Assembly (NCBI GenBank): GCA_965220935.1 | Contig: OZ244857.1 | Coordinates: 248,001-312,000 of the forward strand | Direction of reading: 5' to 3' | Source of the DNA: Bin80 sp965220935 | GTDB taxonomy: Bacteria > Bacteroidota > Rhodothermia > Rhodothermales > Bin80 | DNA length: 64,000 nucleotides | Part shown: piece by piece, positions 28,831 through 38,491 of the stretch | Position numbering within the stretch: the stretch's first letter is position 1 | Layout: each line of letters opens with the position of its first letter | The notes under the pieces: generated by a model | The model's database searches: none | What the model saw: the letters and a program-made list of their open reading frames with translations, nothing else | Told to the model about the DNA's origin: nothing | Position numbers and translations under genes: made by a program

Positions 28831-29898
28831 ATGACTTTACGAATTGATTTTGCTTCTATGTTACGAAATATTGCATTCTTTTTGTTTGCGTGTGTCGTTT
28901 CGCTTCCTGCTACTGCTCAAGACCCCGCCACGGAGGCGATATTGAAGGGGTTAGAGAGGGGCTGGCTGTCTGCTGAGAATGAGGCTGATCGGGCACATCA
29001 ACTATTTTTACAACTTAACGAGCATCTCCAACAAATACGATTACTTCAAATGGAGATTCAAGAAGAACGCCGACGCTCAACAATCCAGTCTGCTCATCAA
29101 GGATTTCCTGGTGCACAATACTTAGCAGGGATGCTATTACTTGAAGAGGGTGGCGCTGCCAATGAAACTGATGCTGCTCTATGGCTACATCTCTCAGCAG
29201 AGCAGGGCTTTGGTGATGCGCAAGTCGCCCTTGGAAACCTTTACCGCACAGGTGTTGGGGTCTCCATTGATCCAGAAGAATCGGCAAGGTGGTTTCAGAT
29301 TGCCGCAGACCAGAACCATCTTGAGGGGATATTTTTGCTTGGCATTGCATACAGAGATGGAATAGGGGTGATTGAAGATCCTAATCTCGCATCTCAACTA
29401 ATCCAAGATGCAGCTGAGCAGGGACATGCTCATGCACAACATTGGACTGGCTTAGCTCATTTGCTGGGAATTGGATTTCCAGTTAACGAAGAAATTGGAA
29501 TTGAATGGATAGAGAAAGCCCCTGACAGCTGCCAAAGATTTGATAGCTGTATTTATTTAGCGAATCTATTTGCCTTTCGAAATGAGAATGAGAAAGCCAT
29601 GAAGTATTTCTTCAGTGCATACGATCAAGTAGACGTTCCTAATGCAATGATCACACTGGGAATTGAATTGGCAGAACCTGAGGGAAGATATAGTGTCCAC
29701 CACGCATACATGTGGTTTTACCTCGCAGATAAACTGGGAGATCCCAGAGGAAATATCAAAACTGATTCATTAGACAAGGTCATATACACGCGCCAGTCTA
29801 TATCAAATTCACGGAGAAGAGCATATAAGAAGTCGCGTCGTCATGTAGCAAAAAGCATGGGTGATCCTTTATTTGAGGCTACCTACGGTCAAGAGTAA
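28831..29898 (+). CDS. Exported Sel1-repeat protein
   Basis: 355 residues with an N-terminal signal peptide (MLRNIAFFLFACVVSLPATAQ). The ATG at 28858 would give just this signal; the ATG at 28831 adds nine residues. After a coiled-coil-like stretch (QQIRLLQMEIQEERRR) come Sel1-type TPR repeats, for example AALWLHLSAEQGFGDAQVAL, GNLYRTGVGVSIDPEESARW and AAEQGHAHAQHW. Such repeats are protein-interaction scaffolds in the periplasm. The C-terminus is basic (SRRRAYKKSRRHVAKSM). It is a single-gene unit; its partner is not evident. Confidence 0.82.
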   Translation: MTLRIDFASMLRNIAFFLFACVVSLPATAQDPATEAILKGLERGWLSAENEADRAHQLFLQLNEHLQQIRLLQMEIQEERRRSTIQSAHQGFPGAQYLAGMLLLEEGGAANETDAALWLHLSAEQGFGDAQVALGNLYRTGVGVSIDPEESARWFQIAADQNHLEGIFLLGIAYRDGIGVIEDPNLASQLIQDAAEQGHAHAQHWTGLAHLLGIGFPVNEEIGIEWIEKAPDSCQRFDSCIYLANLFAFRNENEKAMKYFFSAYDQVDVPNAMITLGIELAEPEGRYSVHHAYMWFYLADKLGDPRGNIKTDSLDKVIYTRQSISNSRRRAYKKSRRHVAKSMGDPLFEATYGQE

Positions 29899-30171
29899 CA
29901 CCCCCGAGTGCATAATTTCTTCTCATAGAAACTTTAGTTACGTGGTGTTGAATATGAGTCTATGATGATATTATGGATCAGTCCATGATAGTGAGATTTA
30001 TTGATAAGTGGAGTTCATGAATTTCATCTGCTTTTTTGCGGATCATTTGGCGGATTTACGACCAAAGTTCTGTGGCAATCTTTCAATTAACTTTTTGATT
30101 CAATCTATTTCATAGGTCAATTATTGAAATATTCTCTCCATTTCTAATGTACAGATGCACATAAATTGATC

Positions 30172-31131
30172 ATGGCATGTGCAGATCTCATTCTTGATTT
30201 GGTCAGAGCAAGTTGCCGCGGAGATAAAGAGGATATTCGTAAGCGCGTTGAAGCTCTTGCGGCCAATGAACGTGCTAAGAGTCATGCGATTTTAGCAGAT
30301 CAACTGCTTGCCCTACTTCAAGCGGGCAATGAGCATCATTCAGGCACTGTCACTGTTGCAAAATTAGACGATATTCCTCTGATGGTTGAAAAGGTTCCAC
30401 AATATCAAATTGATGACCTAATCCTTGCTCAAGATATCTCCGATACAGTGCATGAGTTTCTAACTGAACACCATAGGGCCGATCTGCTTAGGTCTTACAA
30501 CCTTGAACCGCGCAATCGAGTTTTGCTCACAGGGCCATCAGGAAACGGTAAAACCACTCTTGCAGAAGCATTGGCGAATGCGTTAGTCATATCGTTTTTT
30601 GTTGTTAAATATGAAGCAATGATCGGTAGGTCCTTAGGGGAGACCGCCCAAAAGATTGCCCAGGTTATAGAACATGTTCAATCAAGAGATTGTGTTCTTC
30701 TTTTTGACTCAATAGGCAAAGATCAAGGAGATATCCATAAGACTGGCGAGATCAAACATGTAGTGAGTTCTCTCTTGTTGCAAATTGATGCATTGCCAAG
30801 TGATGTAATTGTGGTGGCTACAAGCAATCATCCAGAAATGCTTGACAGAGCTGCTTGGAGGATATTTCAACTACACATTGAACTTAAACGGCCTACGATC
30901 CAGCAAATTGAGAATTTGTTTTGTAGATTTGAGAAACGAACACGCCGTTTATTTGGGGTTCATATACAGGAATTAGCCAATAAGTTGTATGGGTTAAGTT
31001 TTGCAGAGGTAGAGGATTTTTCTAATGATTTACTGCGTAACATAGTTATTGAGGGACCTGATTCTGTTTTCAAAGATATTATGAGGCATCAAATGCATCG
31101 TGGGAAACATAGATTCAAGTCATCATCTTAA
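30172..31131 (+). CDS. AAA+ ATPase with degenerate Walker B
   Basis: About 319 residues from ATG 30172 (a TTG lies two codons upstream). The AAA core has Walker A LLTGPSGNGKTTLAEALA, followed by sensor 1-like VIVVATSNHPEMLDRAAWR and a helical lid. In relatives I recall, Walker B reads FFDEFDxIGKxRGD; here it is CVLLFDSIGKDQGD, as if three residues carrying the catalytic glutamate were lost in frame. ATP binding may remain while hydrolysis is impaired. Relatives are often paired with a subtilisin-like protease; none is next to it. Function is unknown. Confidence 0.75.
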   Translation: MACADLILDLVRASCRGDKEDIRKRVEALAANERAKSHAILADQLLALLQAGNEHHSGTVTVAKLDDIPLMVEKVPQYQIDDLILAQDISDTVHEFLTEHHRADLLRSYNLEPRNRVLLTGPSGNGKTTLAEALANALVISFFVVKYEAMIGRSLGETAQKIAQVIEHVQSRDCVLLFDSIGKDQGDIHKTGEIKHVVSSLLLQIDALPSDVIVVATSNHPEMLDRAAWRIFQLHIELKRPTIQQIENLFCRFEKRTRRLFGVHIQELANKLYGLSFAEVEDFSNDLLRNIVIEGPDSVFKDIMRHQMHRGKHRFKSSS

Positions 31132-31207
31132 TGGTGCTAATTTTTCAATAACCTATAGATTACAGCGTTTAAATATTTGTAAATTTGCAGACAACGAGAT
31201 CTTTAAA

Positions 31208-32770
31208 TTGCGTTCAACTTTTTTCATTAGACTGTGTGTGATTTTGGGTAGTTGGTTCTGTGTAATCTGCCCAGTCTCTATCCAAGCACAGGGAAACAGG
31301 ATAGTGCCTACTCATGATACGGCCTATGAATACATAGTTAGGCTACAGCACCGTGGATTTCTTTTGGATTTGAATCCTACATCTCTACCCTATACCATAG
31401 GAGAGATTCTTGATGCGCTAGCCCAGATAGACTCTACGAAGTTGAGACAATTTGAGCATCACTGGATTAAACTACTTCGTCAAAAGTTAGGGGCAAAAGA
31501 CCGCGCCGATGATTCCGCGATAGTTGGTTACTCATTTTCCGCAGAAGCTGATGCCATCAATAGTGAAAGACGAGATGTGCTCAGGCCGATTGGGGATCAG
31601 CCCCACTTTTACTGGAATGGATCTGCGCTTAATGGATATGTAGAGGCCGGACCAGCAGTTGTTGACTTTTCTATACTCCACAGTAATTACTATGATCAAG
31701 ATCCAGACGGGATAGACACTGCTTTGCGACTATTAGCAAGAAGTGAACATTCGTATGTAGGTGTCAATCAACGATGGGCGTCAGCCTATATAGGGCGTTG
31801 GGACGTTCATTGGGGTGCACACAACGAAGCCGCAACAATCATCAGTAATAATGCCCGTAGTCGGGATCAAATTTTTCTTCGGCTTGGAGGTCGTCGTTTA
31901 TCTGTGACTGCAATCCTAAGTGAGCTTGATAGCGCAACTGATGGACGCTATTTCACGGGGAGAGCTGAGGATGATTCCGTAAAATTTGTCAGTGTTCGCA
32001 GATTTCATGCTGCTCACCGATGGGATTTTCGTCCAACCAGAAAATTTATGATCAGTTTCTTGGAATCTGCGATCTATTCGGGTGCGTCAAGTTCATTATC
32101 TCTTAAGTATCTTAATCCTGTGAATCCTTTCACATTTGTGGTTGATAATGTTCCTAAAAACGACGATAATAACGGGTTTCTAGCGGGGCAACTATGGGCA
32201 CAATACAGGAATGTGACCATTCAGGGGCAGTTAATGATTGATGATATTCGACTTCAATCCAATACCGGGACTGAGACGATTACCTTTGCATTGACAGGTT
32301 CCGCTGTTTATGCCTACCGAAATATAGATCTGAAAATGACCCTTGAAACCGTCACTTCTAGGGCCTATAATGCTCCGCAAACCGAAGGGCAATATATTTT
32401 TCTCAATAGGGGGATAGCCACTCAATTCAGCGATTATGTGCATTCATCCGTGTCGGCTGAAGTCTATATGGATCACCGAGTGCGGGGATTGAGGTTTAGG
32501 CCAAAGATTGATTTACTCTATCAGGGGGAGCGGAATATGCGCCAGCCATTTCCCATAAAATCAGAGGCTATTCGCAATTTGCTTGATGGTGATGTGGGGC
32601 GAACTGTTCGCGGATCGTTGAGTGTTATGTATCAACCAGTGCACTGGTGGTGGATTGGAGTGGATGGTGGGTATAATGTCAATCGGGGTGATGACAATCA
32701 ATTCATCGGCGTGATTAACGCAGGAGTCATGCTAACACTTGACACATCCATTGATCTGTGGGATTGGTGA
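31208..32770 (+). CDS. Outer-membrane capsule assembly Wzi-like protein
   Basis: About 520 residues from TTG 31208, chosen because it yields a signal peptide (RSTFFIRLCVILGSWFCVI ... QAQG). The GTG at 31100 would add a long non-signal leader that overlaps the AAA gene. An N-terminal region (GFLLDLNPTSLPYTIGEILD) resembles the pre-barrel part of Wzi-type proteins. The rest has alternating beta-strand patterns and a Wzi-like centre (WASAYIGRWDVHWG, IISNNARSRDQIFLRLGG). Wzi-type proteins anchor or assemble capsule at the outer membrane. It is the first gene of a three-gene operon with 4-bp overlaps. Confidence 0.65.
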   Translation: MRSTFFIRLCVILGSWFCVICPVSIQAQGNRIVPTHDTAYEYIVRLQHRGFLLDLNPTSLPYTIGEILDALAQIDSTKLRQFEHHWIKLLRQKLGAKDRADDSAIVGYSFSAEADAINSERRDVLRPIGDQPHFYWNGSALNGYVEAGPAVVDFSILHSNYYDQDPDGIDTALRLLARSEHSYVGVNQRWASAYIGRWDVHWGAHNEAATIISNNARSRDQIFLRLGGRRLSVTAILSELDSATDGRYFTGRAEDDSVKFVSVRRFHAAHRWDFRPTRKFMISFLESAIYSGASSSLSLKYLNPVNPFTFVVDNVPKNDDNNGFLAGQLWAQYRNVTIQGQLMIDDIRLQSNTGTETITFALTGSAVYAYRNIDLKMTLETVTSRAYNAPQTEGQYIFLNRGIATQFSDYVHSSVSAEVYMDHRVRGLRFRPKIDLLYQGERNMRQPFPIKSEAIRNLLDGDVGRTVRGSLSVMYQPVHWWWIGVDGGYNVNRGDDNQFIGVINAGVMLTLDTSIDLWDW

Positions 32771-33336
32771 GGCGAATAGCTACTGCCTTGACGTTATTTG
32801 CGATCTCATTACCATGTGACGCACAGGATCCTTTTAGTCAGATAGAGATTCGTCTTCAAGGCTCCCTAAATATGGGAGCAGCAGATTTGCAGGAGTACTG
32901 GCAACTGGCCAGAGGAGGGAAATTGTCTATCGGAACTCCATTTTACGCTGGAGATTGGGGTGTGAGTTTAGCGATTCATCGCTTTAACCCTTCCAGTGAT
33001 GTACCAGGATTTGGTGCTTTGTGGATCGGTTCTTGGTGGGGGATTAACGTTGATGCTCATCCTAAGGTCAGCGTTAAACCTATGATCGGTATAGGTAATT
33101 ATCGAATGTCATTTGACGATTCAGCGACAACGTTTTCTGGGGAAAGCAGTGAAAGTGATTTTATTGGAAATTTAGGAATGCTAATCTTGTTTGATGCAGG
33201 TCGCAGATGGTTTGTATTTAGTGAAGCCGAGTATCTCACGGTTCAAACCAGCCCACGTATGAATTTATGGTTTCTTTCTGCGGGGATTGGGCTTCGTATC
33301 AAGAGTGGAGAATTAATTAAAGCCCTTCTGGAGTGA
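32767..33336 (+). CDS. Small outer-membrane beta-barrel-like protein
   Basis: About 189 residues. The GTG at 32767 overlaps the preceding stop (GTGA) and gives a signal peptide (RRIATALTLFAISLPCDAQD); a GTG at 32758 is the alternative. The mature part shows alternating hydrophobic/polar strands rich in Gly, Trp and aromatic residues (WGVSLAIHRFNPSSD, ALWIGSWWGINVDAH, MNLWFLSAGIGLRI), suggesting an 8-stranded barrel. I do not recognise a named family. Its tight coupling to the Wzi-like and TonB-receptor-like genes suggests a shared envelope role. Confidence 0.6.
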   Translation: MRRIATALTLFAISLPCDAQDPFSQIEIRLQGSLNMGAADLQEYWQLARGGKLSIGTPFYAGDWGVSLAIHRFNPSSDVPGFGALWIGSWWGINVDAHPKVSVKPMIGIGNYRMSFDDSATTFSGESSESDFIGNLGMLILFDAGRRWFVFSEAEYLTVQTSPRMNLWFLSAGIGLRIKSGELIKALLE

Positions 33337-35237
33337 TGATTAATGGTTGGAAGTCCTATGTGCCGTCACTGATTGTCCTAGTGATTGGAATCAAGAGCAG
33401 TTATGCACAGGTACTGACATCTGATGATCTCGTGCGCGCTGGGGTGACAAGACTCAGTGATCTTTTGGAGCTTGCAGATCAATGGGTTGGCAGTTCCACC
33501 GAGGGCTTTCATTGGTCAATCGCACCAGTCGGTCAGTCATGGCAAGCAAGCCCCGAATGGAATCTATTTATTGATGATCAACCAGTCAATGTACGAGGAT
33601 TGAATCAACAAGGACTGAATGAATTACCGTTGACCATTACCGAGATCTGTGAAGTTCATCTGCACTCCAGACCTGTGGTGATTGGAGGGCTTGTTGCCTC
33701 TGGCGGAGCAATTGAAATTCGTAGATGTATCCCAAAAACTGGATTTTCACTTGAGGGACAGTTTTCCGCAGGAAATGAAACAGGAGACCCAGGTCCGTAT
33801 AAGTATACCGATAAGGCGGTTCCAAATGTTGATCGCACGGGGCCTACGGGCCATGGCTTAGTTGCTGCTGCCTCTGAGAATCTATTTCTTCGTATTACGG
33901 TTGCTACCGATGAACACCATGTAACTGATCCGCGCATTCGCCCAAGAGTTCTTGATCTCTATCAGGGTGAAAAGGATGCCAGAATTCAATATCGTGCTAT
34001 GAGTGTAGACTCGCAGGTCTTCAATTATAAGTTGAGTGCCGCCTATAGTCGTGTCCAAGATATAGTTTTCTTACCCATGATGGCAAGAGAAATCCCGCTA
34101 GATAAGGGAATTAGATATGTCTCTGTATCCTCTGATGTCGGTAGGTTTGGATATGCAATATCAGGCAATTCAATAGAATTGCATGCGAGAGAGAACAAAC
34201 AAAATCTTCCATTATTCTATTCTCAGGGGCGAATCTATGCTCATGTGTATCACCTTGGGTCATGGCTACGAAATGTTAATTTCAACTATGGGATGACAGC
34301 TGAACTTGCACGTTTACGCCATGGAGCTAATCAGATGGAAAAACGTCTGGGATCGTTACGGATTTACACGCTTGCAGAGACAAATCAGATACACGATCTG
34401 CAGGTTAGCGCCATTGGATCTCTGACGCTTGACACAGGTGTGATTGGATATGAGGTATTGTCAGATGCATGGCATGAGCAGAGCAGGGTCGGCATCACAA
34501 TTTTATTGAGGCATCGCGCTTTGGAATCAAAAATGAATGTTTCTAGCTGGGTCAGCAGAGGATTTGACTTGGAGGGCTCTCAAATGCTTGATTTACCTCA
34601 GGGGTTACCTAACCGAGAATCAGTTTATTCAGCAGATTTGTACTGGACTATCGGAAATGAAATGAACCTTCGGCTTTCTGGAGGATGGAGTAGATATGTT
34701 CGCACTATAAGCCCCGTCACTCAGTTTTCATTGGCTCTCACCGATGGTAGATTGCAAAGCGTCACTAATCTCGCAGCCACTTCTGGGAATCTTTTCCAAA
34801 CAAGTGCCAGAGTTCATGTTCCAGTTTCTGATATGTTTAGATTCAAGATTTCAGGTGTCTATCTCTATCCATGGTCTGTTGATGATGTTTTTATGAACGC
34901 ATGGATCCATCGTATACAGTTTGGGCTACATAGTGAGTTTCAGCCTAATGACAGATTTAGTATTGATATGAGGTTACGTTATGTTGGGTCAAGTATCTGG
35001 AAGGAGTATGAAGAAGCGTCTAAGGGGAACCCTGAACTCTATGCCATGGAGTTGCCGGGCGCTGTTCACTTGAACCTAACGGTACAGAAGAGATTCTGGA
35101 AAAACCGCCTGCGAGTGAATGCAACGATGCGCAATGCACTGAATCACCCTCATCTTAGCCATCCTGCAGGATCCAGAACTAGTGCGCTGTTTCAGGTGGG
35201 AATTAAATATGCATTCCACACAAATAGGACTCACTAA
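33333..35237 (+). CDS. TonB-dependent receptor-like outer-membrane protein
   Basis: 634 residues with signal peptide (YVPSLIVLVIGIKSSYAQ). The N-terminal ~130 residues look like a plug domain (VTRLSDLLELADQWVG, NLFIDDQPVNVRGLNQQGLN, VVIGGLVASGGAIEIRR). The rest is a long beta-barrel ending in GIKYAFHTNRTH without a strong terminal aromatic residue. A typical TonB receptor is 650-900 residues, so this is small, and a clear TonB box is not visible. The substrate is unknown. It overlaps the preceding gene by 4 bp (ATGA) and closes the operon. Confidence 0.65.
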   Translation: MMINGWKSYVPSLIVLVIGIKSSYAQVLTSDDLVRAGVTRLSDLLELADQWVGSSTEGFHWSIAPVGQSWQASPEWNLFIDDQPVNVRGLNQQGLNELPLTITEICEVHLHSRPVVIGGLVASGGAIEIRRCIPKTGFSLEGQFSAGNETGDPGPYKYTDKAVPNVDRTGPTGHGLVAAASENLFLRITVATDEHHVTDPRIRPRVLDLYQGEKDARIQYRAMSVDSQVFNYKLSAAYSRVQDIVFLPMMAREIPLDKGIRYVSVSSDVGRFGYAISGNSIELHARENKQNLPLFYSQGRIYAHVYHLGSWLRNVNFNYGMTAELARLRHGANQMEKRLGSLRIYTLAETNQIHDLQVSAIGSLTLDTGVIGYEVLSDAWHEQSRVGITILLRHRALESKMNVSSWVSRGFDLEGSQMLDLPQGLPNRESVYSADLYWTIGNEMNLRLSGGWSRYVRTISPVTQFSLALTDGRLQSVTNLAATSGNLFQTSARVHVPVSDMFRFKISGVYLYPWSVDDVFMNAWIHRIQFGLHSEFQPNDRFSIDMRLRYVGSSIWKEYEEASKGNPELYAMELPGAVHLNLTVQKRFWKNRLRVNATMRNALNHPHLSHPAGSRTSALFQVGIKYAFHTNRTH

Positions 35238-35278
35238 TTAAATCACAGAAACGCAATACGTATGAGCGCCTTCTTGTG

Positions 35279-35755
35279 TTAGCGATCTAAATCCCTGTAC
35301 TTTGTTGTTGCTAAAATGGCAAATGCTTTACGGTCGCGCAGATCGGCGCTGGAAAAATCATTAATCGCATCCTCAGCAAGTTGAATATATCCGATAACGC
35401 TGGAGCGAAAGGTTTCAAAATACGGATTATAGTCAGCATTGATGCGAACCATCTGTAACTTCACAAAACTATGTCCAAAATCTTGAATTTTTTGAGGGAG
35501 TTCTCTCATGACATTCGTACGATTACAACATTGTGCCACTTGGGAATGAGTTAATGAGCGGTAAGCTTGATACCAAGCTCGATTATTTCTTTTGGTGTTT
35601 CTTCCGACTACTGCATCCGCGTATGTTTTGGATAAATAATGAAACATCGCATAGTATACTGTGCTCAGGGCGCGACGTAAATCTGCCTGACGAGGCTTAC
35701 CAACTCCTCTGGTAGCAAGCTCAGTCGCAGACTGCAGCAAATGCTGTGGATTCAT
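35279..35755 (-). CDS. HEPN-like protein
   Basis: 158 residues, mostly helical. The N-terminal region (DLRRALSTVYYAMFHYLSKT) fits the HEPN pattern in which an Arg-rich helix precedes YYAMFH. The C-terminus (FRSSVIGYIQLAEDAINDF) is a second helix pair. The canonical Rx4-6H of RNase HEPNs is not clear, so nuclease activity is uncertain. A decayed small gene lies upstream at 36080-36237 on the same strand and may be a former partner. Toxin, antitoxin or housekeeping role cannot be decided. Confidence 0.5.
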   Translation of the reverse strand: MNPQHLLQSATELATRGVGKPRQADLRRALSTVYYAMFHYLSKTYADAVVGRNTKRNNRAWYQAYRSLTHSQVAQCCNRTNVMRELPQKIQDFGHSFVKLQMVRINADYNPYFETFRSSVIGYIQLAEDAINDFSSADLRDRKAFAILATTKYRDLDR

Positions 35756-36079
35756 AATGAGGCACTACTCCACGATAATTTATTGTAATCGTAAATATAT
35801 AACCGTCCATCAGTCTATCTTGACATCCTCTACATTTTTTCGTGATGGATGATGCTAATGGTATTAAAATGATCTAGTGCACAACAGAGATATTGATCTT
35901 GAATAGGTATTAGACTTGATATTCTATTGGTGTATTTTCAGGGTAATCATTGTATTCAATGCAAGAGACTAAGGGGAATCTTTCTTCATTTAATTCTTCC
36001 TCCAAATTTTCAATCATATACCTCTCAAAATCAGATCTCTTGCGCACATTTAATCGTCCATCAAGACTATAGACGATGT

Positions 36080-36237
36080 TCATTCGAAGTAATCTATTCC
36101 GTAATGTGGCTCAAATTTTTCAAATTTGATGAGCTCCACCTTGGCATCTGGGAAGAATTTTTCAAAAGTATTGTGAAGAATTCTTCTAATCTCTTTGATC
36201 TCTTGACGCGCTCTGGATCCTGATAGTATTCGGCCAT
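36080..36237 (-). pseudogene. Possible broken small gene upstream of the HEPN-like gene
   Basis: From ATG 36237 the frame reads MAEYYQDPERV. A shift of one base after ERV gives EIKEIRRILHNTFEKFFPD and VELIKFEKFEPHYGIDYFE, then TGA at 36080. The second frame looks protein-like and joins smoothly to the first, so a single frameshift is likely. I do not recognise the family. Between it and the HEPN-like gene (35756-36079) I see no further coding sequence. Confidence 0.3.
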
Positions 36238-36252
36238 TATGATTTAGACATA

Positions 36253-36274
36253 ACGCAAGTTTGCAAACTTGCGT
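36253..36274. promoter_or_regulatory. 22-bp perfect palindrome, candidate operator
   Basis: ACGCAAGTTT-GC-AAACTTGCGT is a perfect inverted repeat, about 85 bp before the AlbA-type regulator gene and 15 bp before the divergent broken gene. Its symmetry and position suit a dimeric repressor site, possibly for the neighbouring AlbA/HTH protein; this is inference. Confidence 0.55.
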
Positions 36275-36357
36275 AACTATAAATGTAAAACATGAACCAT
36301 GCTATCATGTCTAAGTTGTATAATGGTTATCTTCCTTAACCACTTTGCAGAATATCA

Positions 36358-37839
36358 ATGTTTGCGATTAAGAATATTCCTGCACTCGTTAGACAACTCT
36401 GTTCGCATAGCCAAGAAACCGAATGGTTTGAATTTAAAGCAAATTATGCAGATCCAAAAATTCTTGGACAGAACATTTCTGCATTAGCAAACTCTAGTGC
36501 GCTTTCTGGAAAATCTTGTGGTTATATCATTTGGGGGATCCAAGACGATACTCATCAAATCATCGGGACAAAATTTAACCCTGATTCAAAGAGAGTCAAC
36601 AAAGAAGATCTTCCCCTGTGGTTATCAAGACGACTTGACCCTCCCATAAATTTCAGATTCCATAAAGGTACCGTAGACGGAAAACCTGTAGTTGTCCTGT
36701 TGATACCAAGTGCCATCAGCGGGCCCGTGAGATTTAATCATGAAGCATATATTCGGGTAGGATCGCATACGACAAAGCTAAACCGTTTTCGAGAGAAAGA
36801 AACTCTGCTTTGGCAATTATCAAATAGTAGAAATTTTGAACGTGGAATTGCAATTGAGTCCATACAAGATTCTGATATATTTGAAATACTAGATATTGAA
36901 TCATACTTTAGCCTACAGAATATTCCAATCTCTCAAAACAAATCCTACATAATTCAAACCTTACAGCAAGAAAAACTTATCTCTCAATGTGATGATGGCT
37001 CGTGGAACATCACCAACTTAGGATTCATGTCATTTGCACGCAATCTTACACAAAATTATTTGTTAAGTCGTAAATCAATTAGAGTGGTCAAATACTCGGG
37101 AAACGCAAGATATAACGGTAATCGTCAAGAAGAACTCCAAGTGGGCTACACTTCTGGTTTTAGCCGTGTCATGGAAGTGATTAACTACCTGTCTCCTACT
37201 GACGAGAATTTTAATAATGGAGTGAGAAAACAGAATCTGCGCTTTCCCATCAATGCAGTGAGAGAGGCTCTTGCAAATGCACTCATTCATCAAGACTTTA
37301 CTGAACCAGGGACTGGCCCCATCATTGAAATATTTGAAGATCGAATCGAAATTTTAAATCTAGGTGCTCCCCTTATCAACTCAAAACAATTTGTCAATGC
37401 ACCACCACAAACCCGCAACCAAGCAATGGCTGCAATTTTTCGTAGATGTGGTATTTGTGAAGAACTTGGTAGTGGATGGGATAAGATCGTATATGAAACT
37501 GAGATTCAACAATTGCCTCCCCCACTAATTACAGTGACACCTCAATCCACTAGAGTCTCAATTTTTGGCGCTAAGCCACTCTCTGATATGAATTACAAGG
37601 AACGAATTCAAGCAATTTACCTACATGCAAGTCTTCGTTTCGTAACTCAACAAAATGGCATTTCTCATGCTACCGTTCAAAAAAGGTTCGGAATTGATTC
37701 TAACAATAGTTCTCTTGTATCACAATTTATCTCTGATGCCTTAGAATCTGGTGAAATTATACCCCTCAATCCAAATGCAGACAGAGAATCTATGCAATAT
37801 ATTCCGTACTGGGCAGGGATATCTGAAAATGCTGAATGA
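36358..37839 (+). CDS. AlbA/Schlafen-domain ATP-binding protein (RecG-like helicase-annotated family)
   Basis: 493 residues. Residues ~15-140 form an AlbA_2 (Schlafen-AlbA) domain (ETEWFEFKANYADPKILGQN, ALANSSALSGKSCGYIIWGI, GPVRFNHEAYIRVGSHT). Residues ~290-385 match the HATPase_c_4 part (NAVREALANALIHQDF, IIEIFEDRIEILNLGAPL, CGICEELGSGWDKIVYE). The C-terminus looks like winged helix (NGISHATVQKRFGIDSN). Database entries often call this family 'RecG-like helicase', but no helicase motifs are present. Probably a DNA-binding regulator or stress/defence protein. It stands alone downstream of a 22-bp palindrome. Confidence 0.8.
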   Translation: MFAIKNIPALVRQLCSHSQETEWFEFKANYADPKILGQNISALANSSALSGKSCGYIIWGIQDDTHQIIGTKFNPDSKRVNKEDLPLWLSRRLDPPINFRFHKGTVDGKPVVVLLIPSAISGPVRFNHEAYIRVGSHTTKLNRFREKETLLWQLSNSRNFERGIAIESIQDSDIFEILDIESYFSLQNIPISQNKSYIIQTLQQEKLISQCDDGSWNITNLGFMSFARNLTQNYLLSRKSIRVVKYSGNARYNGNRQEELQVGYTSGFSRVMEVINYLSPTDENFNNGVRKQNLRFPINAVREALANALIHQDFTEPGTGPIIEIFEDRIEILNLGAPLINSKQFVNAPPQTRNQAMAAIFRRCGICEELGSGWDKIVYETEIQQLPPPLITVTPQSTRVSIFGAKPLSDMNYKERIQAIYLHASLRFVTQQNGISHATVQKRFGIDSNNSSLVSQFISDALESGEIIPLNPNADRESMQYIPYWAGISENAE

Positions 37840-38215
37840 TTCATGAAATACTACATAATCACCAATATTTATTTATCATCATAAGGCATTGAGTTAATTG
37901 GTGAGTGAATCCTTATTATTCTGGCTCAACGATTTCAAGTTTGATGCGTGCTTAAAATTTCAGAATTCAAAAAGCCAATCACTACAATTTAGAATCAGAC
38001 TGACGCAAAAGTTATTAAGACGGCGCTTCAGTTATTTAATGGGTGGAGTAGTCAAAGTTTTGTGAACGACAGAATCAGATTTAAACTTAGTGGGAATTGC
38101 TGATATTACTTAACACGAGATCATGGTCAGGTAGACCTGTCTATGGTTAATTTAGTCGTCAACAAATGTTTAGTGAATACGTATCATAATCTTATTAAAA
38201 CTGGAGTATACACAC
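37840..38215. other. Intergenic, nothing recognised
   Basis: 376 AT-rich bases after the AlbA-type gene. No supported frame, repeat or RNA was seen. The promoter for the small acidic protein at 38216 would be at its end. Confidence 0.4.
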
Positions 38216-38491
38216 ATGTGCGAAATTGTAGTGAGTTTTGAAATTCGTGATGAAAGTAGCGACCTTCTTGGAGAGTTTGATGATTGTAATGACTGGATGG
38301 ATGCAATTGTAGAGTATATCAAATCATGTAATGTAGATCCTGATGATTTTTTGATTGAAGCCAAACTGCCTCATGAGAGTTGGAATTATCAGGTAGTGAA
38401 AGAGAAGTACAGATATGATGATATTGATAATGAAGTTAAGGAGTTAGTAGATTCGCACACAACTCTTGTAAATGTAGTGAGGAAAACCTAA
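38216..38491 (+). CDS. Small acidic hypothetical protein
   Basis: 91 residues from ATG 38216, rich in Asp/Glu (DESSDLLGEFDDCNDWMDAI, CNVDPDDFLIEAKLPHESW). It has no signal or membrane segment and no family I recognise. Codon use and composition look coding, and an isolated promoter-like AT-rich region precedes it. It could be a small regulator or anti-restriction-type DNA mimic because of its negative charge, but this is speculation. Confidence 0.5.
   Translation: MCEIVVSFEIRDESSDLLGEFDDCNDWMDAIVEYIKSCNVDPDDFLIEAKLPHESWNYQVVKEKYRYDDIDNEVKELVDSHTTLVNVVRKT

Noticed and set aside
35927..36223. Plus-strand 98-codon ORF upstream of the AlbA-type gene
   Set aside because: Composition is not protein-like; the opposite strand gives a better, though frameshifted, reading.
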